Below, piece after piece: positions 24,801 to 35,573 of a DNA stretch of 64,000 nucleotides. The DNA comes from Agrostemma githago. Its lineage: Eukaryota; Streptophyta; Magnoliopsida; Caryophyllales; Caryophyllaceae. The notes below the pieces were generated by a model. The model did not search any database, was not told the DNA's origin, and saw only the letters and a program-made list of their open reading frames with translations. How positions within the stretch are numbered: the first letter of the stretch is position 1; every line of letters starts with the position of its first letter. Where the stretch lies: NCBI GenBank assembly GCA_958450325.1, contig OY288249.1, positions 68,636,166-68,700,165 on the forward strand. Direction: 5' to 3'. The translations under genes were made by a program, and so were the position numbers.

Positions 24801-27800
24801 AAATTTTACGTGCAATGACATTGAGAAGCCCGACGAACAGGTATCTTTACCCCCACATCTGATCGAGCAACTAGAGCAAAGCGAATCCCGCAATCCGGTG
24901 ATCGAAGACACCGAATCCATCAACGTGGGAACAACCTTAGAACCTCAGATGCTTAAGATAGGGTTATCCTTAGATCCCGAGGAGAAACAACAATTCATAG
25001 TTCTCCTTCAAGAATTCAAAGACGTCTTCGCATGGTCCTACAAGGACATGCCGGGGATTGATCGCGAAATAGCCGAGCACCATATACCGATCAAGGAAGG
25101 GTTCAAGCCGGTTAAACAAAAACTCCGACGCATGAGGCCCGAATGGTCCCTCAAAGTCAAGGAGGAGGTCGATAAACAATTCAAGGCTGGGTTCATACGA
25201 GTCTCCGAGTATCCGGATTGGGTTGCAAACATAGTACCAGTCCCTAAAAAGGATGGTAAGGTTCGAGTCTGTGTAGACTTTCGGGATCTTAACAAAGCAA
25301 GCCCGAAAGACGATTTTCCATTGCCACACATCGACATACTGGTGGACAACACAGCAGATCACGCCCTTCTATCATTTATGGACGGGTATGCGGGGTACAA
25401 TCAGATAAAAATGGCAGAAGAAGATATGGATAAGACCACCTTCATTACACCTTGGGGTACTTATTGCTATACAGTTATGCCATTTGGTCTCATCAATGCT
25501 GGGGCCACCTACCAACGAACCGCCACGACTCTATTGCATGACATGATGCATAAGGAAGTGGAAGTCTATGTAGACGACATGATCATCAAATCCAAAGACA
25601 GGAACGGTCACATCACCGCCCTGAGAAAGTTCTTCACTCGACTTCGCAAATACAACATGAGGCTAAACCCCCAGAAATGCAGTTTCGGAGTAACATCTGG
25701 CAAATTACTGGGTCACATCGTCAGCCAACGAGGTATAGAAGTCGATCCAGCCAAAATCAAGGCCATCACCGAGATGCAGCCCCCTAAAACCGAAAAAGAG
25801 ATAAGAGGGTTCCTCGGAAAAGTCCAATACATTAGCAGATTCATCTCAAAGCTAACCATGGTGTGTGAACCGATCTTCAAGAAGCTGAAAATAGGAGAAC
25901 GGTTACTATGGGATGACAAGTGTCAAACAGCCTTCGATAGAATCAAGGAAATTTTGGCCTCACCACCGGTCCTAATGCCACCTCAGCACGGCTTGCCCTT
26001 GTCACTTTACCTAACCACGACAGAGACAGCCATGGGGGCTATGCTAGCTCAAACGGTCAATTCCGAAGAACGGGCCATTTACTACATCATCAAGAAGTTT
26101 TTAGAGTACGAGTGTAAGTACACTATGCTCGAAAAGACATGTTTAGCTTTGGTCTGGGCCACTAAGAAGCTCCGGCATTACATGCTCAGCTACGAGGTAC
26201 AGGTATTATCCAAAATGGATCCAATCAAATACCTCTTCGAAAAGCCCATCCTCAACGGCAGGATATCAAGATGGACCCTGATGTTGGCAGAATTCGACCT
26301 AAAATTCGTACCACTGAAAGCCATCAAAGGACGAGTAGTAGCCGAATTTCTCGCGGACAGTCCCATAACCGAGGAAGGACACATCGACACTTGGTCCTTC
26401 CCAGACGAAGACATTTTCCACACTGATACTGAAGCGTGGGACTTGTACTTTGACGGGGCATCCAATTTTCGAGGATTTGGAGTCGGAATTCTTCTAATCT
26501 CGCCAAAAGGGGAACATACTCCCGTATCCATCAAACTAGACTTTGACGTCACTAATAACGCCGCTGAGTATGAAGCATGTATCCACGGGCTACAAGCCGC
26601 CGCTGACTTAGGGGTCACAAACCTCCGAGTACACGGTGATTCATCCCTGGTCATTAATCAAGCGCTTCAAAAATGGAAAACTCGGAATGCTAATCTCGTG
26701 GCCTACCAAGCACGAGTACGGGATCTCGAGAAACAGTTCCACAAGGTAGAATATATATACCTACCTCGGGAAGAAAATCAATTCGCAGATGCACTCTCAA
26801 AACTGGCATCTTTTCTAAACATTCCCGATCATATGACCAGTATGCCGATCTGTGTCGAAAGACGGTCCGAGCCAGCATATATCCACGACATCGAGGAAGT
26901 CGAGATACCCGATCCCGAGCCGTGGTATCAAGCTGTACTAACATATCTAGCAACCGGGGAATATCCACCCGAAGCTGACAACCGAGCCAAAAAAGCCCTG
27001 CGAAGACTGGCAACCCAGTTTATCCGCACTGACGATGGGCAACTCTACAAAAAGACAGCACAGGGGGCTCTCCTCCGATGTGTCGACAAAACCAACGCCG
27101 AAAAAGTTATGGCTGAAGTCCATGATGGCGAATGCGGTCCACACATGAACGCCCAGATGCTGGTCCGGAAGATCATGAGGCTCGGTTACTACTGGAATAG
27201 CATGGAAACCGATTGTCAACAATATGTTAGACATTGCCATAACTGTCAGATTTTTGCCAATGTACAACATATGCCACCATCCTTGCTATACACCATGACA
27301 TCACCATGGCCATTTTCAACGTGGGGAATCGACATAATTGGAAAGATAAACCCCTCGGGAACCGGGGGACACTGTTTCATTTTGGTAGCAATCGACTATT
27401 TCACCAAATGGGTCGAAGCGGAATCCTATCGTATTCTCAACGCTAGCCATGTTGCCAAGTTCATTCAAAATAAGATAATATGCCGGTATGGGATCCCTCA
27501 TGAATTCATTAGTGACCACGGGACCCATTTTCAAGCCGAAACAGCAGCCTTGCTAACCAAGTACAAGATTCAAAGGCATACATCTTCACCCTACCGACCC
27601 CAAACCAATGGAGCGGTAGAAGCAGCTAATAAAACAATTGTCACCATACTCAAAAAGATGGCTGATAATTATCGAGACTGGCCCGACAAAATACCATTTG
27701 CTCTTTGGGATATCGAACCTCGATTCGTACTGCGACCGGGGCAACACCGTATTACCTTACATACGGCATGGAAGCAGTCCAACCTGTTGAGTTAGAAGTA

Positions 27801-28172
27801 CCATCGCTCAGAATCCTACTTGAAAGCCAAGTACCTGAAGCTGATTGGGTTCGAGCACGATATGACTCGCTAGTCCTCTTAGATGAACGACGATCTCGTG
27901 CCCTCAATAATATTCAAATCTATCAAAAGAGAATCCAACGAGCCTTCAACAAAAGGGTGAGGCCCAGAAACATCAAAGAAGGAGATTTGGTCCTCAAATC
28001 AGTTCGAGCCTTATTACCAGTGGACCCAAGGGGAAAATTCAAACCTAATTGGGCTGGGCCATATCTGGTAAAGAAGATTCTATCAGGTGGAGCGGTAATG
28101 CTAACGGATCTGGACGGGAACGAGTTTGTCAACCCAACTAACCTGGACCAGCTGAAACGCTATTACCCTTAA
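21877..28172 (+). CDS. gag-pol polyprotein of the outer Tat element (frameshifted in integrase)
   Basis: One frame runs 21877-27795 (1972 residues) and continues in another frame at 27705-28172. Gag: coiled N-terminus, retrotransposon gag domain at about 95-235 (HPRAWYYRLDP, FTKYLQRWRAESVKM), zinc-knuckle-like CHYHRGKGHDTEKCWKLKH at about 345. Protease: LIDDGSAVNVLP at about 571, with LLGRPWIH. A Ser-Glu repeat at about 888-903 separates it from RT (VRVCVDFRDLNKASP, VMPFGLINAGATYQR, YVDDMIIKS at about 1231). RNase H: YFDGAS, AAEYEAC, HGDSSLV, FADALSKLAS. Integrase: HHCC finger (HDGECGPHMNAQ...CHNCQIF), then WGIDIIG, SDHGTHF and NGAVEAANK. At about 27707-27709 the frame loses one base in a G run, so the last third of integrase is out of frame. 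Not functional unless corrected. Confidence 0.93.
24547..24597 (+). repeat. In-frame GAGTCT hexamer repeat (Ser-Glu)n in outer gag-pol
   Basis: GAGTCT/GAGTCG/GAGTCA/GAGTCC units encode alternating Ser and Glu between protease and RT. It is an acidic linker prone to length change. Confidence 0.8.
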
Positions 28173-28347
28173 CCCACCTTTCTCAATGACATTTGCAAAA
28201 GATTATTTTCAAACTTTTAAAGACAAGTCAAAAGCTAGAATTATTCATTTTACTGTTTCAAACATCTTGAACCAATAGTCTTGATGTACTTCGAAATTGC
28301 AAAATAATTTAGTCTGAACTACGTTTGGTTTGATTCCATTTATTATG

Positions 28348-28352
28348 GATAC
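28348..28352. repeat. Target-site duplication GATAC of the inner LTR element (left)
   Basis: GATAC directly precedes the 5' LTR and is repeated at 40078-40082 after the 3' LTR. It shows that the element inserted into the outer one about 180 bases after the end of its pol frame. Confidence 0.95.
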
Positions 28353-29013
28353 TGATGAGGGTTGGTTGCCTGTCATTGGCCGCCCGCCAATCGGGCCCCG
28401 AGGCGACCGAGCCCCAAGAAGGGGGAAGGATCTGTCCTGCTGCTCTTCCCATCAGTTGCTGGAATCTCCAAGTGTGGCCCCAATTCCTTGGGCCGTCCGC
28501 CAAACGGAGTAGACCAGGCCTGCCGCCTGCGTCCAGGGCATCCCCGCCTGAATAAAGCCAAAAGGGAACCAAGGACCCATCCGTCATTTTGCCTAAGGTA
28601 ATTGGGAATGGAGGGATGGGAGGCCACCACTTGTCACTCTCCCATCCAACCATTCCTCTTTCTCTTCTCTCTCTTGTGGGAAGGTATAAATACCTCCCCA
28701 TTTCCCACATGAGGGGGGTTGGATTTTTCTCTCTCTAGACTCTTACTCCAAAAACGCCGCCTAGTTCCTCACGAGCTAGGTTCGTCAAGGCATTTCACGG
28801 ACTGACTTAGGCATCGGAGGGGGTTTCCTCGGACAACCTCCGAGGCCCTGTGCGTTCATTGTGCAGGGAGCAGGCCATTTCCGCCGGGAAGGTCCGATCT
28901 AAGGAGTGAGAGAAAGGGGAGACCAAGGGAAATCAAACGATCAGTTGTTCGCAATTAACCCGATTATACAGCCCGGATCCTAGGCCGGGTGAATTGTTTC
29001 CGTGACCGGAACA
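28353..29013 (+). repeat. 5' LTR of the inner element
   Basis: 661 bp. TATA box TATAAATA at 28685-28692 in the context AAGGTATAAATACC. The C/G-rich first half (CCGCCCGCCAATCGGGCCCC) is unusual for this AT-rich region. Confidence 0.95.
28685..28692 (+). promoter_or_regulatory. TATA box of the inner LTR
   Basis: TATAAATA followed about 30 bases later by ACATGAGG and a CTCTCTCTAGAC stretch; the 3' copy is at 39749-39756. This is the likely core promoter for the sense transcript. Confidence 0.7.
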
Positions 29014-29016
29014 ATT

Positions 29017-29034
29017 TGGCGCCGTCTGTGGGGA
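29017..29034 (+). other. Primer binding site of the inner element
   Basis: TGGCGCCGTCTGTGGGGA begins four bases after the LTR. The TGGCGCCGT opening is typical of Tat/Athila elements, usually read as tRNA-Asp primed; not verified here. Confidence 0.7.
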
Positions 29035-29102
29035 ACTTACGGTTGTGCTCACGAGTTACCCACTAAAATCAACCACTCATAACCACAAAATTAAACACAG
29101 TC

Positions 29103-32100
29103 ATGCCAGAAATCGTTGATGACAGTGCAGGAGCGGGTCCGACGGTCCCTCCGGTGACCCCCCTGTACGGAATGCCGCTATTGGAGAGGGTCCCTCCTGC
29201 TACAATCCTTGGGGTTGAGGGAACCAATCCCTTCGGTGGACCCAACACTACTGTGACACCCGAGCTGGGGGCACGCCCTGGACGTGCTCTTAATCTGACC
29301 CCAGCTCAGATGGCACAGGCAGCCGCGTTCTTCTCTGCGATGCTGGATCAGGAGTTCACACCTGAAGACCTGGTGGGCAGGGTCGCGTCGGCTCCTAGGC
29401 AGCCGTCCCCAGGCAGCAGGGACGAGGCCGGGGGCACGAGGCGGACCGCCGCCAGAAACGCTCAGAGAAAGGCGAGAAGAACAGCCCAAGTGTATACGCA
29501 TGTGCAGAGGCGCATTACCACTGACAAACCAGGATCACCTGCCCAGCAGGCGGTCTCTATTCACACGACAGAATCGGCGTCTGGAAGGCAGGGAGGCTTA
29601 TCTCAAGGACTACAGGAGCGCATGAGGCCCAGGGAGCCTGTGTCAAAACGCCTAGGAGAGAGGCCAGGCGGAGTTTTCTCTAGGTTAACACCTGCGGCCA
29701 AGGAACAGTCAGCCCCCGGCTTATCGCAGAGCTTGCAATCCAGACTCAACCGAGGGCAACCGCTTGAATCCAGGTACCATCAGGGTGAAAATCTCTGTCA
29801 CTCCCAGAGGAAGAGGCCCAGGCAGACCCTCTCGGGAACAGAGGACGAGGCAGCTAGCAGACCGCCACCGAGGCACCGCTCCCCCAGTACGAGGAAACCA
29901 ACCCATAGACAATGGGAATCTCATGGTAACCAGTCTGGGGAAAGCAGGTCACGATTGGTAGGCAGGCCCACGAAAACCCCGTTGCACCCTGAGGTACAAG
30001 AGTACCCCATTCCAAAAATCAAAATGCCCACCATCAAATTTGACGGGACGACGGACCCTGAAGACCACCTGGCAGCCTTTGAGAGCCACATGGGAATGTA
30101 TGATGTAGATGACGCCATCTGGTGCAAAGTTTTCCCTACCACCCTGGTAGGACTTGCGCAGGGGTGGTTCAGAGATCTCCGCCAGGGGTCAATCAGGTTC
30201 TTCCTAGAGTTAGCTGAGATATTCCTTGAGCAGTATGCTGGAAATAAGAGAAGACGACTTACCCGTTTCGATCTCATGACCCTGAAACAAAAGAAGGGTG
30301 AGAGTGTAAGAGAATACATGAGAAGATTCGATCTATCCTACCAGCAGGTTAGGGAGATCGACGATTCCACCGCCGCCTACGCCCTGACGATCTCCCTACT
30401 TCCGGGGGAAATGAAAAACCAGATGATCAGGGCCCAGCCCGAAACCTTGGCCATGGCCAGGAAGATTGCTGAGGGGTTCATTCTGCAGGAGGAGTTCCAC
30501 GGCCTGACGGACACCCCTGCAGGCCAAACAAAGCCTCAAGGGGGACCGCAGGGTGGAAGGGGCAGAGGTGAACCAGGAAAGCAGAAAGAGGAAGGAGACA
30601 CTCCCAAGAAAGAGCGCCCAGTCTACCAACCCAGATTCGATAGTTACACCGCTCTGAACAAATCCAGGGCGGAAATCTTCGAACTGGAAAAAGAAACTGC
30701 CAAATGGAACCGTCCAAGCAAACCTCGCAGCCCAAAAGGCGACCCAAAGAAATTCTGCACTTTCCACGACTGTATTGGCCACACCACCGAAGAGTGCCGT
30801 CACCTGAAAGATGAAATTGAGAAATTAATCAGAAACGGATGGTTGGCCAACTATGCAGCTAAAAACAAGACTCAGAAGGAAATGCCTGAGAAACCAGAGG
30901 GGTCTGCGCAGAACCGGATGATAATCCACGTGATTTCAGGGGGCACTGAGGGCCAGCTCAGCCGAAGAGGTCAAAAAAGGCAAATGCGAGAGCTGAGAAA
31001 CCAAATCTGCTACGCCGAGAAAGAAGGGAGCCCAAAAGGAGTGACACTAAGCATCACCCCTGATGATACAGGGCGGGTGATATATCCGCACAGTGATCCT
31101 CTGGTGCTGTCCCTAGAAATCAGCAACCATATTGTGCGAAGATGTATGGTAGACACAGGCGCATATACAAACCTTCTGTACAAGGATGCTTTCGAAAAAA
31201 TGGGCCTGGAAAAAAGGCATCTGCGGCCTGCTCCCGGATCCCTGTATGGATTCAGTGGGGCTGGCGTGCTGCCCATGGGCGTCATCGACTTACCCGTAAC
31301 CTTCGGGGAGGGTTCCGCAGCCAGAAATGTCAGGGCAACTTTTGTCGTTGTGGACGCAAGGTCTGCCTATAATGCCCTGATTGGCAGGGCCACCCTGGAT
31401 GAAATCGAGGCAGCAATCTCCATCAGAGCTCTCACCATTGCATATGTCACAGACTTCGGGCTGGAAGGAAAGATACGTGGGGACCAAGAGTCAGCTAGAC
31501 AATGCTACTCCGTGGCCCTACAAGAACATGAGAAGGACAGGAAAGGAAAAAGAAAAGCTGACAGTCCCCCCTGCAGAGAAGGTGAAGTCCCAATTGAGCA
31601 CCCGATGCCCGACCGCCTGGAGTCAGGAGGTGACAGTATGCTGGTGGACTTAGAACCAGGAAGGCAGGTCTTGGTAGGAACAGGCTTGGAGGAATCCTAC
31701 CAGGCCGAACTGATCAAACTTCTGAGAGAAAACAAAGACGTGTTTGCCTACTCCGCAGACGAGATGCCCGGCGTTGATCCCTCATGCATCGTTCACAAGC
31801 TGAACGTAAGCACAAAGGCTCGCCCTGTAAAACAGAAGAAACGAAATATGTCTGCAGAAAAAGACGCAGCAATCAAGGAAGAGATCAGTAAGCTCCTGAA
31901 AGCAGACTTCATTGAAGTCTGCGACTACCCAGAATGGCTGGCAAATGTTGTTATGGTCAAAAAGTCGTCTGGAGCATGGAGAATGTGCGTCGACTTTACG
32001 AACCTGAATAAGGCCTGCCCGAAGGACTGCTATCCGCTCCCTCGGATCGATCAACTGGTAGACGCCACTAGTGGCTACACCATGCTAAGCTTCTTGGACG

Positions 32101-32609
32101 CCTTTTCAGGCTACCATCAAGTGTACTTATGGCAGCCAGACAGGGTGAAGTGCGCGTTCATCACCAGTTCGGGCACGTACATGTACAAGATGATGCCCTT
32201 CGGGCTCAAAAATGCGGGAGCTACGTACCAGCGTCTGGTTGATAAAGTATTTGAGAAGCAGAAAGGTAGAAACATCGAGGCTTATGTTGACGATGCCATC
32301 GTAAAAAGCAGGGAAGACAAGGAACACCTGACAGACTTGCAGGAAACCTTCAGTTCTCTGCGCGCTTACAAAATGAAACTGAATCCGAAAAAGTGCACGT
32401 TTGGAGTCCGCTCCGGAAAATTTCTAGGTTTCCTGGTCAGTTCTCGGGGTATTGATGCCAACCCTGAAAAAGTTCAGGCGGTCTTAGACCTCCCTGAACC
32501 CAAGACCATCAGGGACATCCAGCGCCTGACGGGACGAATGGCCGCCTTGGCACGATTTATTGCCCGATCAGCAGACAGATCCTTCCCAACTCATCGCCAA
32601 CCAGATTAA
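29103..32609 (+). CDS. gag-protease-RT polyprotein of the inner Tat element
   Basis: 1168 residues. A low-complexity Arg/Pro-rich N-terminal 290 residues precedes the gag domain (about 308-455: FDGTTDPEDHLAAFESHM, AQGWFRDL, GESVREYMRRF). A CTFHDCIGHTTEECRHLKDEI zinc-knuckle-like motif lies at about 555. Protease: MVDTGAYTNLLY near 682, with LIGRATL. RT: WRMCVDFTNLNKACPKDCYPLPRID, MPFGLKNAGATYQR, YVDDAIVKS near 1061, then FGVRSGKFLGFLVSSRGI. The RT runs to the connection domain and the frame ends at RFIARSADRS, where about 250-300 residues of connection and RNase H are missing. The stop at 32609 follows from a deletion junction near 32580. Confidence 0.92.
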   Translation: MPEIVDDSAGAGPTVPPVTPLYGMPLLERVPPATILGVEGTNPFGGPNTTVTPELGARPGRALNLTPAQMAQAAAFFSAMLDQEFTPEDLVGRVASAPRQPSPGSRDEAGGTRRTAARNAQRKARRTAQVYTHVQRRITTDKPGSPAQQAVSIHTTESASGRQGGLSQGLQERMRPREPVSKRLGERPGGVFSRLTPAAKEQSAPGLSQSLQSRLNRGQPLESRYHQGENLCHSQRKRPRQTLSGTEDEAASRPPPRHRSPSTRKPTHRQWESHGNQSGESRSRLVGRPTKTPLHPEVQEYPIPKIKMPTIKFDGTTDPEDHLAAFESHMGMYDVDDAIWCKVFPTTLVGLAQGWFRDLRQGSIRFFLELAEIFLEQYAGNKRRRLTRFDLMTLKQKKGESVREYMRRFDLSYQQVREIDDSTAAYALTISLLPGEMKNQMIRAQPETLAMARKIAEGFILQEEFHGLTDTPAGQTKPQGGPQGGRGRGEPGKQKEEGDTPKKERPVYQPRFDSYTALNKSRAEIFELEKETAKWNRPSKPRSPKGDPKKFCTFHDCIGHTTEECRHLKDEIEKLIRNGWLANYAAKNKTQKEMPEKPEGSAQNRMIIHVISGGTEGQLSRRGQKRQMRELRNQICYAEKEGSPKGVTLSITPDDTGRVIYPHSDPLVLSLEISNHIVRRCMVDTGAYTNLLYKDAFEKMGLEKRHLRPAPGSLYGFSGAGVLPMGVIDLPVTFGEGSAARNVRATFVVVDARSAYNALIGRATLDEIEAAISIRALTIAYVTDFGLEGKIRGDQESARQCYSVALQEHEKDRKGKRKADSPPCREGEVPIEHPMPDRLESGGDSMLVDLEPGRQVLVGTGLEESYQAELIKLLRENKDVFAYSADEMPGVDPSCIVHKLNVSTKARPVKQKKRNMSAEKDAAIKEEISKLLKADFIEVCDYPEWLANVVMVKKSSGAWRMCVDFTNLNKACPKDCYPLPRIDQLVDATSGYTMLSFLDAFSGYHQVYLWQPDRVKCAFITSSGTYMYKMMPFGLKNAGATYQRLVDKVFEKQKGRNIEAYVDDAIVKSREDKEHLTDLQETFSSLRAYKMKLNPKKCTFGVRSGKFLGFLVSSRGIDANPEKVQAVLDLPEPKTIRDIQRLTGRMAALARFIARSADRSFPTHRQPD

Positions 32610-34095
32610 TGGGGAATACGAAGCCAGAGACCAAACAATGGCCTCATACCTAGAAATGGTAAAAAGAGAGCTATCCAGCCTGAAATCATACGAGATCAAA
32701 CAAATTCCCCGATCCCAGAACAACAGAGCAGACGCCCTGTCAAAACTGGCAAGCTCCAGTCTGCAGGATATCCGGAGGTCGGTATGGGTGGACGTTTTAC
32801 ACGAAAGGTCTACCAATCCTGGTCAAGAGATTAATACCATGGAAGAAGAGCCAGAAAACTGGATGACCCCTTTCGTCCAGTATAAAAGGCACGGTGCCCT
32901 ACCACCAGATCCATTGCAAAGAAGGAAGGTACAGGCTAAAGCAGCCTGGTTCATATTCGTTAATGGAGAACTCTACAAAAAATCTTTTACTTATCCCCTG
33001 CTTAAATGCCTACGGGCGGATCAGGCTGCTGAAGTGTTGGATGATATCCATTCAGGAATTTGTGGACATCACATCGGGGGGAGGTCGCTGGCCCACAAGG
33101 CCCTCAGGGCAGGCTACTACTGGCCTACCATGCTGGCAGATGCCAGGAGCCTGGCCCAGAAATGCAGAAAATGTCAACTCTTCGCCCCGTCGATCCATGC
33201 TCCGGCCCAGGAGCTCAGGCCAATCCTATCTCCCATCCCCTTTGCTCAATGGGGGATGGACATTCTAGGGCCCTTCACAGTGGCCACAGGGGGCAGAAAA
33301 TTTTTAATAGTCGCCATAGACTACTTCACCAAATGGGTGGAGGCTGAAGCAGTGCCCAACATCACTGAGCCGGCTGTCCGAAAGGTAATCTGGCGGAATA
33401 TCATTACCCGGTTCGGTGTACCGAAGATGCTAGTGTTCGACCACGGCCGGCAGTTCGATAATGACCCACTAAGGATCTGGCTAGAAAGCCATAACATCTC
33501 AGTCGCCTACTCAGCAGTCTGTCACCCTCAAACCAATGGGCAAGCAGAAGCAGCCAACAAACAGATTCTGAATGGCCTGAAGAAAATGGTGGATGACTGC
33601 AAGGGTAGGTGGGCTGATGAACTCCCCAGCATACTCTGGTCCATCCGAACTACCAGGAAGGAGTCTACGGGCCAGACCCCATTTGGCCTGGTGTACGGAG
33701 CAGAGGCTTTATTGCCGATTGAGACAAGGATTCCCTCTCTGCGTTCCCAACTATACAACCAGGCTGAGAATGAAGCCGTGATGGTCGAGGCCCTGGACCT
33801 GGTAAGTGAGCTAAGAGAGGAAGCCGGTGCAAATATCGCTGCCTACCAGCAGCGAATGAGGAAAGCCTTCAATAGCAAAGTCCGGCAGAGGAGCTTTCAG
33901 GTGGGCGAGCTAGTCCTAAGAAAAACACAGGCAACTGGAAAATCAAGAGAGCATGGGAAACTAAGTGCCAATTGGGAGGGCCCACACCAAATAACTCAGG
34001 TTTTGGGTCCAGGCACGTACAGGATATCCAATCTAGAGGGACAGGAGCTGAGCGCTCATTGGAATGCAGATACACTAAAGAAATATTACGTCTAA
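32560..34095 (+). CDS. RNase H remnant and integrase of the inner Tat element
   Basis: Open frame in a different phase from the preceding ORF; its real continuation begins near 32582 at QLIANQINGEYEARD, the end of RNase H, and not at the first ATG. IPRSQNNRADALSKLAS closes RNase H. Integrase follows: HHCC finger (HSGICGHHIGG...CRKCQLFAP), then catalytic WGMDILGPF, FDHGRQFDND and NGQAEAANKQI (D, D, E). The C-terminal part has the usual GELVLRK, GKLSANWEGP and LKKYYV end. The finger and catalytic triad are intact, but no start codon fits a separate protein. Confidence 0.88.
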   Translation: MPDQQTDPSQLIANQINGEYEARDQTMASYLEMVKRELSSLKSYEIKQIPRSQNNRADALSKLASSSLQDIRRSVWVDVLHERSTNPGQEINTMEEEPENWMTPFVQYKRHGALPPDPLQRRKVQAKAAWFIFVNGELYKKSFTYPLLKCLRADQAAEVLDDIHSGICGHHIGGRSLAHKALRAGYYWPTMLADARSLAQKCRKCQLFAPSIHAPAQELRPILSPIPFAQWGMDILGPFTVATGGRKFLIVAIDYFTKWVEAEAVPNITEPAVRKVIWRNIITRFGVPKMLVFDHGRQFDNDPLRIWLESHNISVAYSAVCHPQTNGQAEAANKQILNGLKKMVDDCKGRWADELPSILWSIRTTRKESTGQTPFGLVYGAEALLPIETRIPSLRSQLYNQAENEAVMVEALDLVSELREEAGANIAAYQQRMRKAFNSKVRQRSFQVGELVLRKTQATGKSREHGKLSANWEGPHQITQVLGPGTYRISNLEGQELSAHWNADTLKKYYV

Positions 34096-34340
34096 GCAAG
34101 AGTGTAGGCAATTTTTACTTTTACTAGAGTAAAAAGGCGGAGGACGATCAGAAATGTCGACGGCTCCGACCACCCCTATGTCAAGAAGAAAAATTTAAGA
34201 GAAATGAGAAAAAGCAGGTTTATACTCGTTGCCTGTTCACACTCGCGTCTTTCACACACAAACGAGCAGGGGGCAATAGGGGGAGGCCCCCCTGTTGCCA
34301 AAATGGGGAAAAGTGAACCCCCCAACGCAAACCAAAGAAA

Positions 34341-35300
34341 GCTACCCTGCCTACCTCTGGGCAGGCAGGGCGCAGGCCCCTTGGACTTTGAACGAAAAGC
34401 CAGGGACAGGCCAGGCTAACAAGGACTGGGGGCAGGCCCCCCAACCTTGTATAAAAAACGCAAAGGCCACCCTGCTTACCTCTGGGCAGGCAGGGCGCAG
34501 GCCCCCTGGACTTTGAATGAAAAGCCAGGGACAGGCCAGGCTAACAAGGACTGGGGGCAGGCCCCCCAACCTTGTATAAAAAACGCAAAGGCCACCCTGC
34601 TTACCTCTGGGCAGGCAGGGGGCAGGCCCCCTGGACTTTGAACGAAAAGCCAGGGACAGGCCAGGCTAACAAGGACTGGGGGCAGGCCCCCCAACCTTGT
34701 ATAAAAAACGCAAAGGCCACCCTGCTTACCTCTGGGCAGGCAGGGGGCAGGCCCCCTGGACTTTGAACGAAAAGCCAGGGACAGGCCAGGCTAACAAGGA
34801 CTGGGGGCAGGCCCCCCAACCTTGTATAAAAAACGCAAAGGCCACCCTGTTTACCTCTGGGCAGGCAGGGGGTAGGCCCCCTGGACTTTGAACGAAAAGC
34901 CAGGGACAGGCCACACCAACAAGGACTGGGGGCAGGCCCCCCAACCTTGTATAAAAAAACGCAAAGGCCACCCTGCTTACCTCTGGGCAGGCAGGGGGCA
35001 GGCCCCCTGGACTTTGAATGAAAAGCCAGGGACAGGCCAGGCTAACAAGGACTGGGGGCAGGCCCCCCAACCTTGTATAAAAAACGCAAAGGTCACCCTG
35101 CTTACCTCTGGGCAGGCAGGGGGCAGGCCCCCTGGACTTTGAACGAAAAACCAGGGACAGGCCAGGCTAACAAGGACTGGGGGCAGGCCCCTCAACCTTG
35201 TATAAAAAACGCTGAGAAACCTCCCTTCCTACCCCTAGGCAGGCAGGGGGCAGGCTCCCTGGATTTCAAACAAAAACCAGGGACAGGCCAAGCAGATAAA
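34341..35300. repeat. 125-bp tandem repeat array in the inner element
   Basis: About eight units start near 34341, 34466, 34591, 34716, 34841, 34967, 35092 and 35217. One unit has an added A (126 bp). The middle six are nearly identical; the first and last are diverged. Each unit carries CTCTGGGCAGGCAGGG, CAGGCCCCCTGGAC, GGGACAGGCCAGG and CTTGTATAAAAAACGC. As 125 is not a multiple of three the short open frames in it are not a protein. TATAAAAAAC in each unit looks TATA-like. Tat elements often have such arrays, some of which seed satellites. Confidence 0.95.
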
Positions 35301-35573
35301 AACCCTCCTACCTACAGGCGGATGGGTTGCAAGTCAAACTCATGAAGAATCAAAATGTACAAAAGCAAACCGAATCCACATACAGAAGAAAAAGCAGCGT
35401 CAAGGAAACACAAGACATAAGTTTTCAAAGTTTTCAAGACAAACAGTTACAACCAAGAGTACGGCAGCCGGCCACCAAAGGGCTCGGCGCGCAAAGAAGT
35501 AAGGAAATTAAAGCGTTGGCACAGGCGCAGCAGGGGACGAGCAAGAGCCCTCTGAGGAAGACTGCCCTCCATG

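Noticed and set aside
34341..35300. CRISPR-like regular repeats
   Set aside because: Units of 125 bp are contiguous and lack spacers; the region is inside a plant retrotransposon.
34204..35345. Series of small ORFs on both strands in the tandem array
   Set aside because: The 125-bp period is not divisible by three, so each ORF is a local accident repeated by the array.
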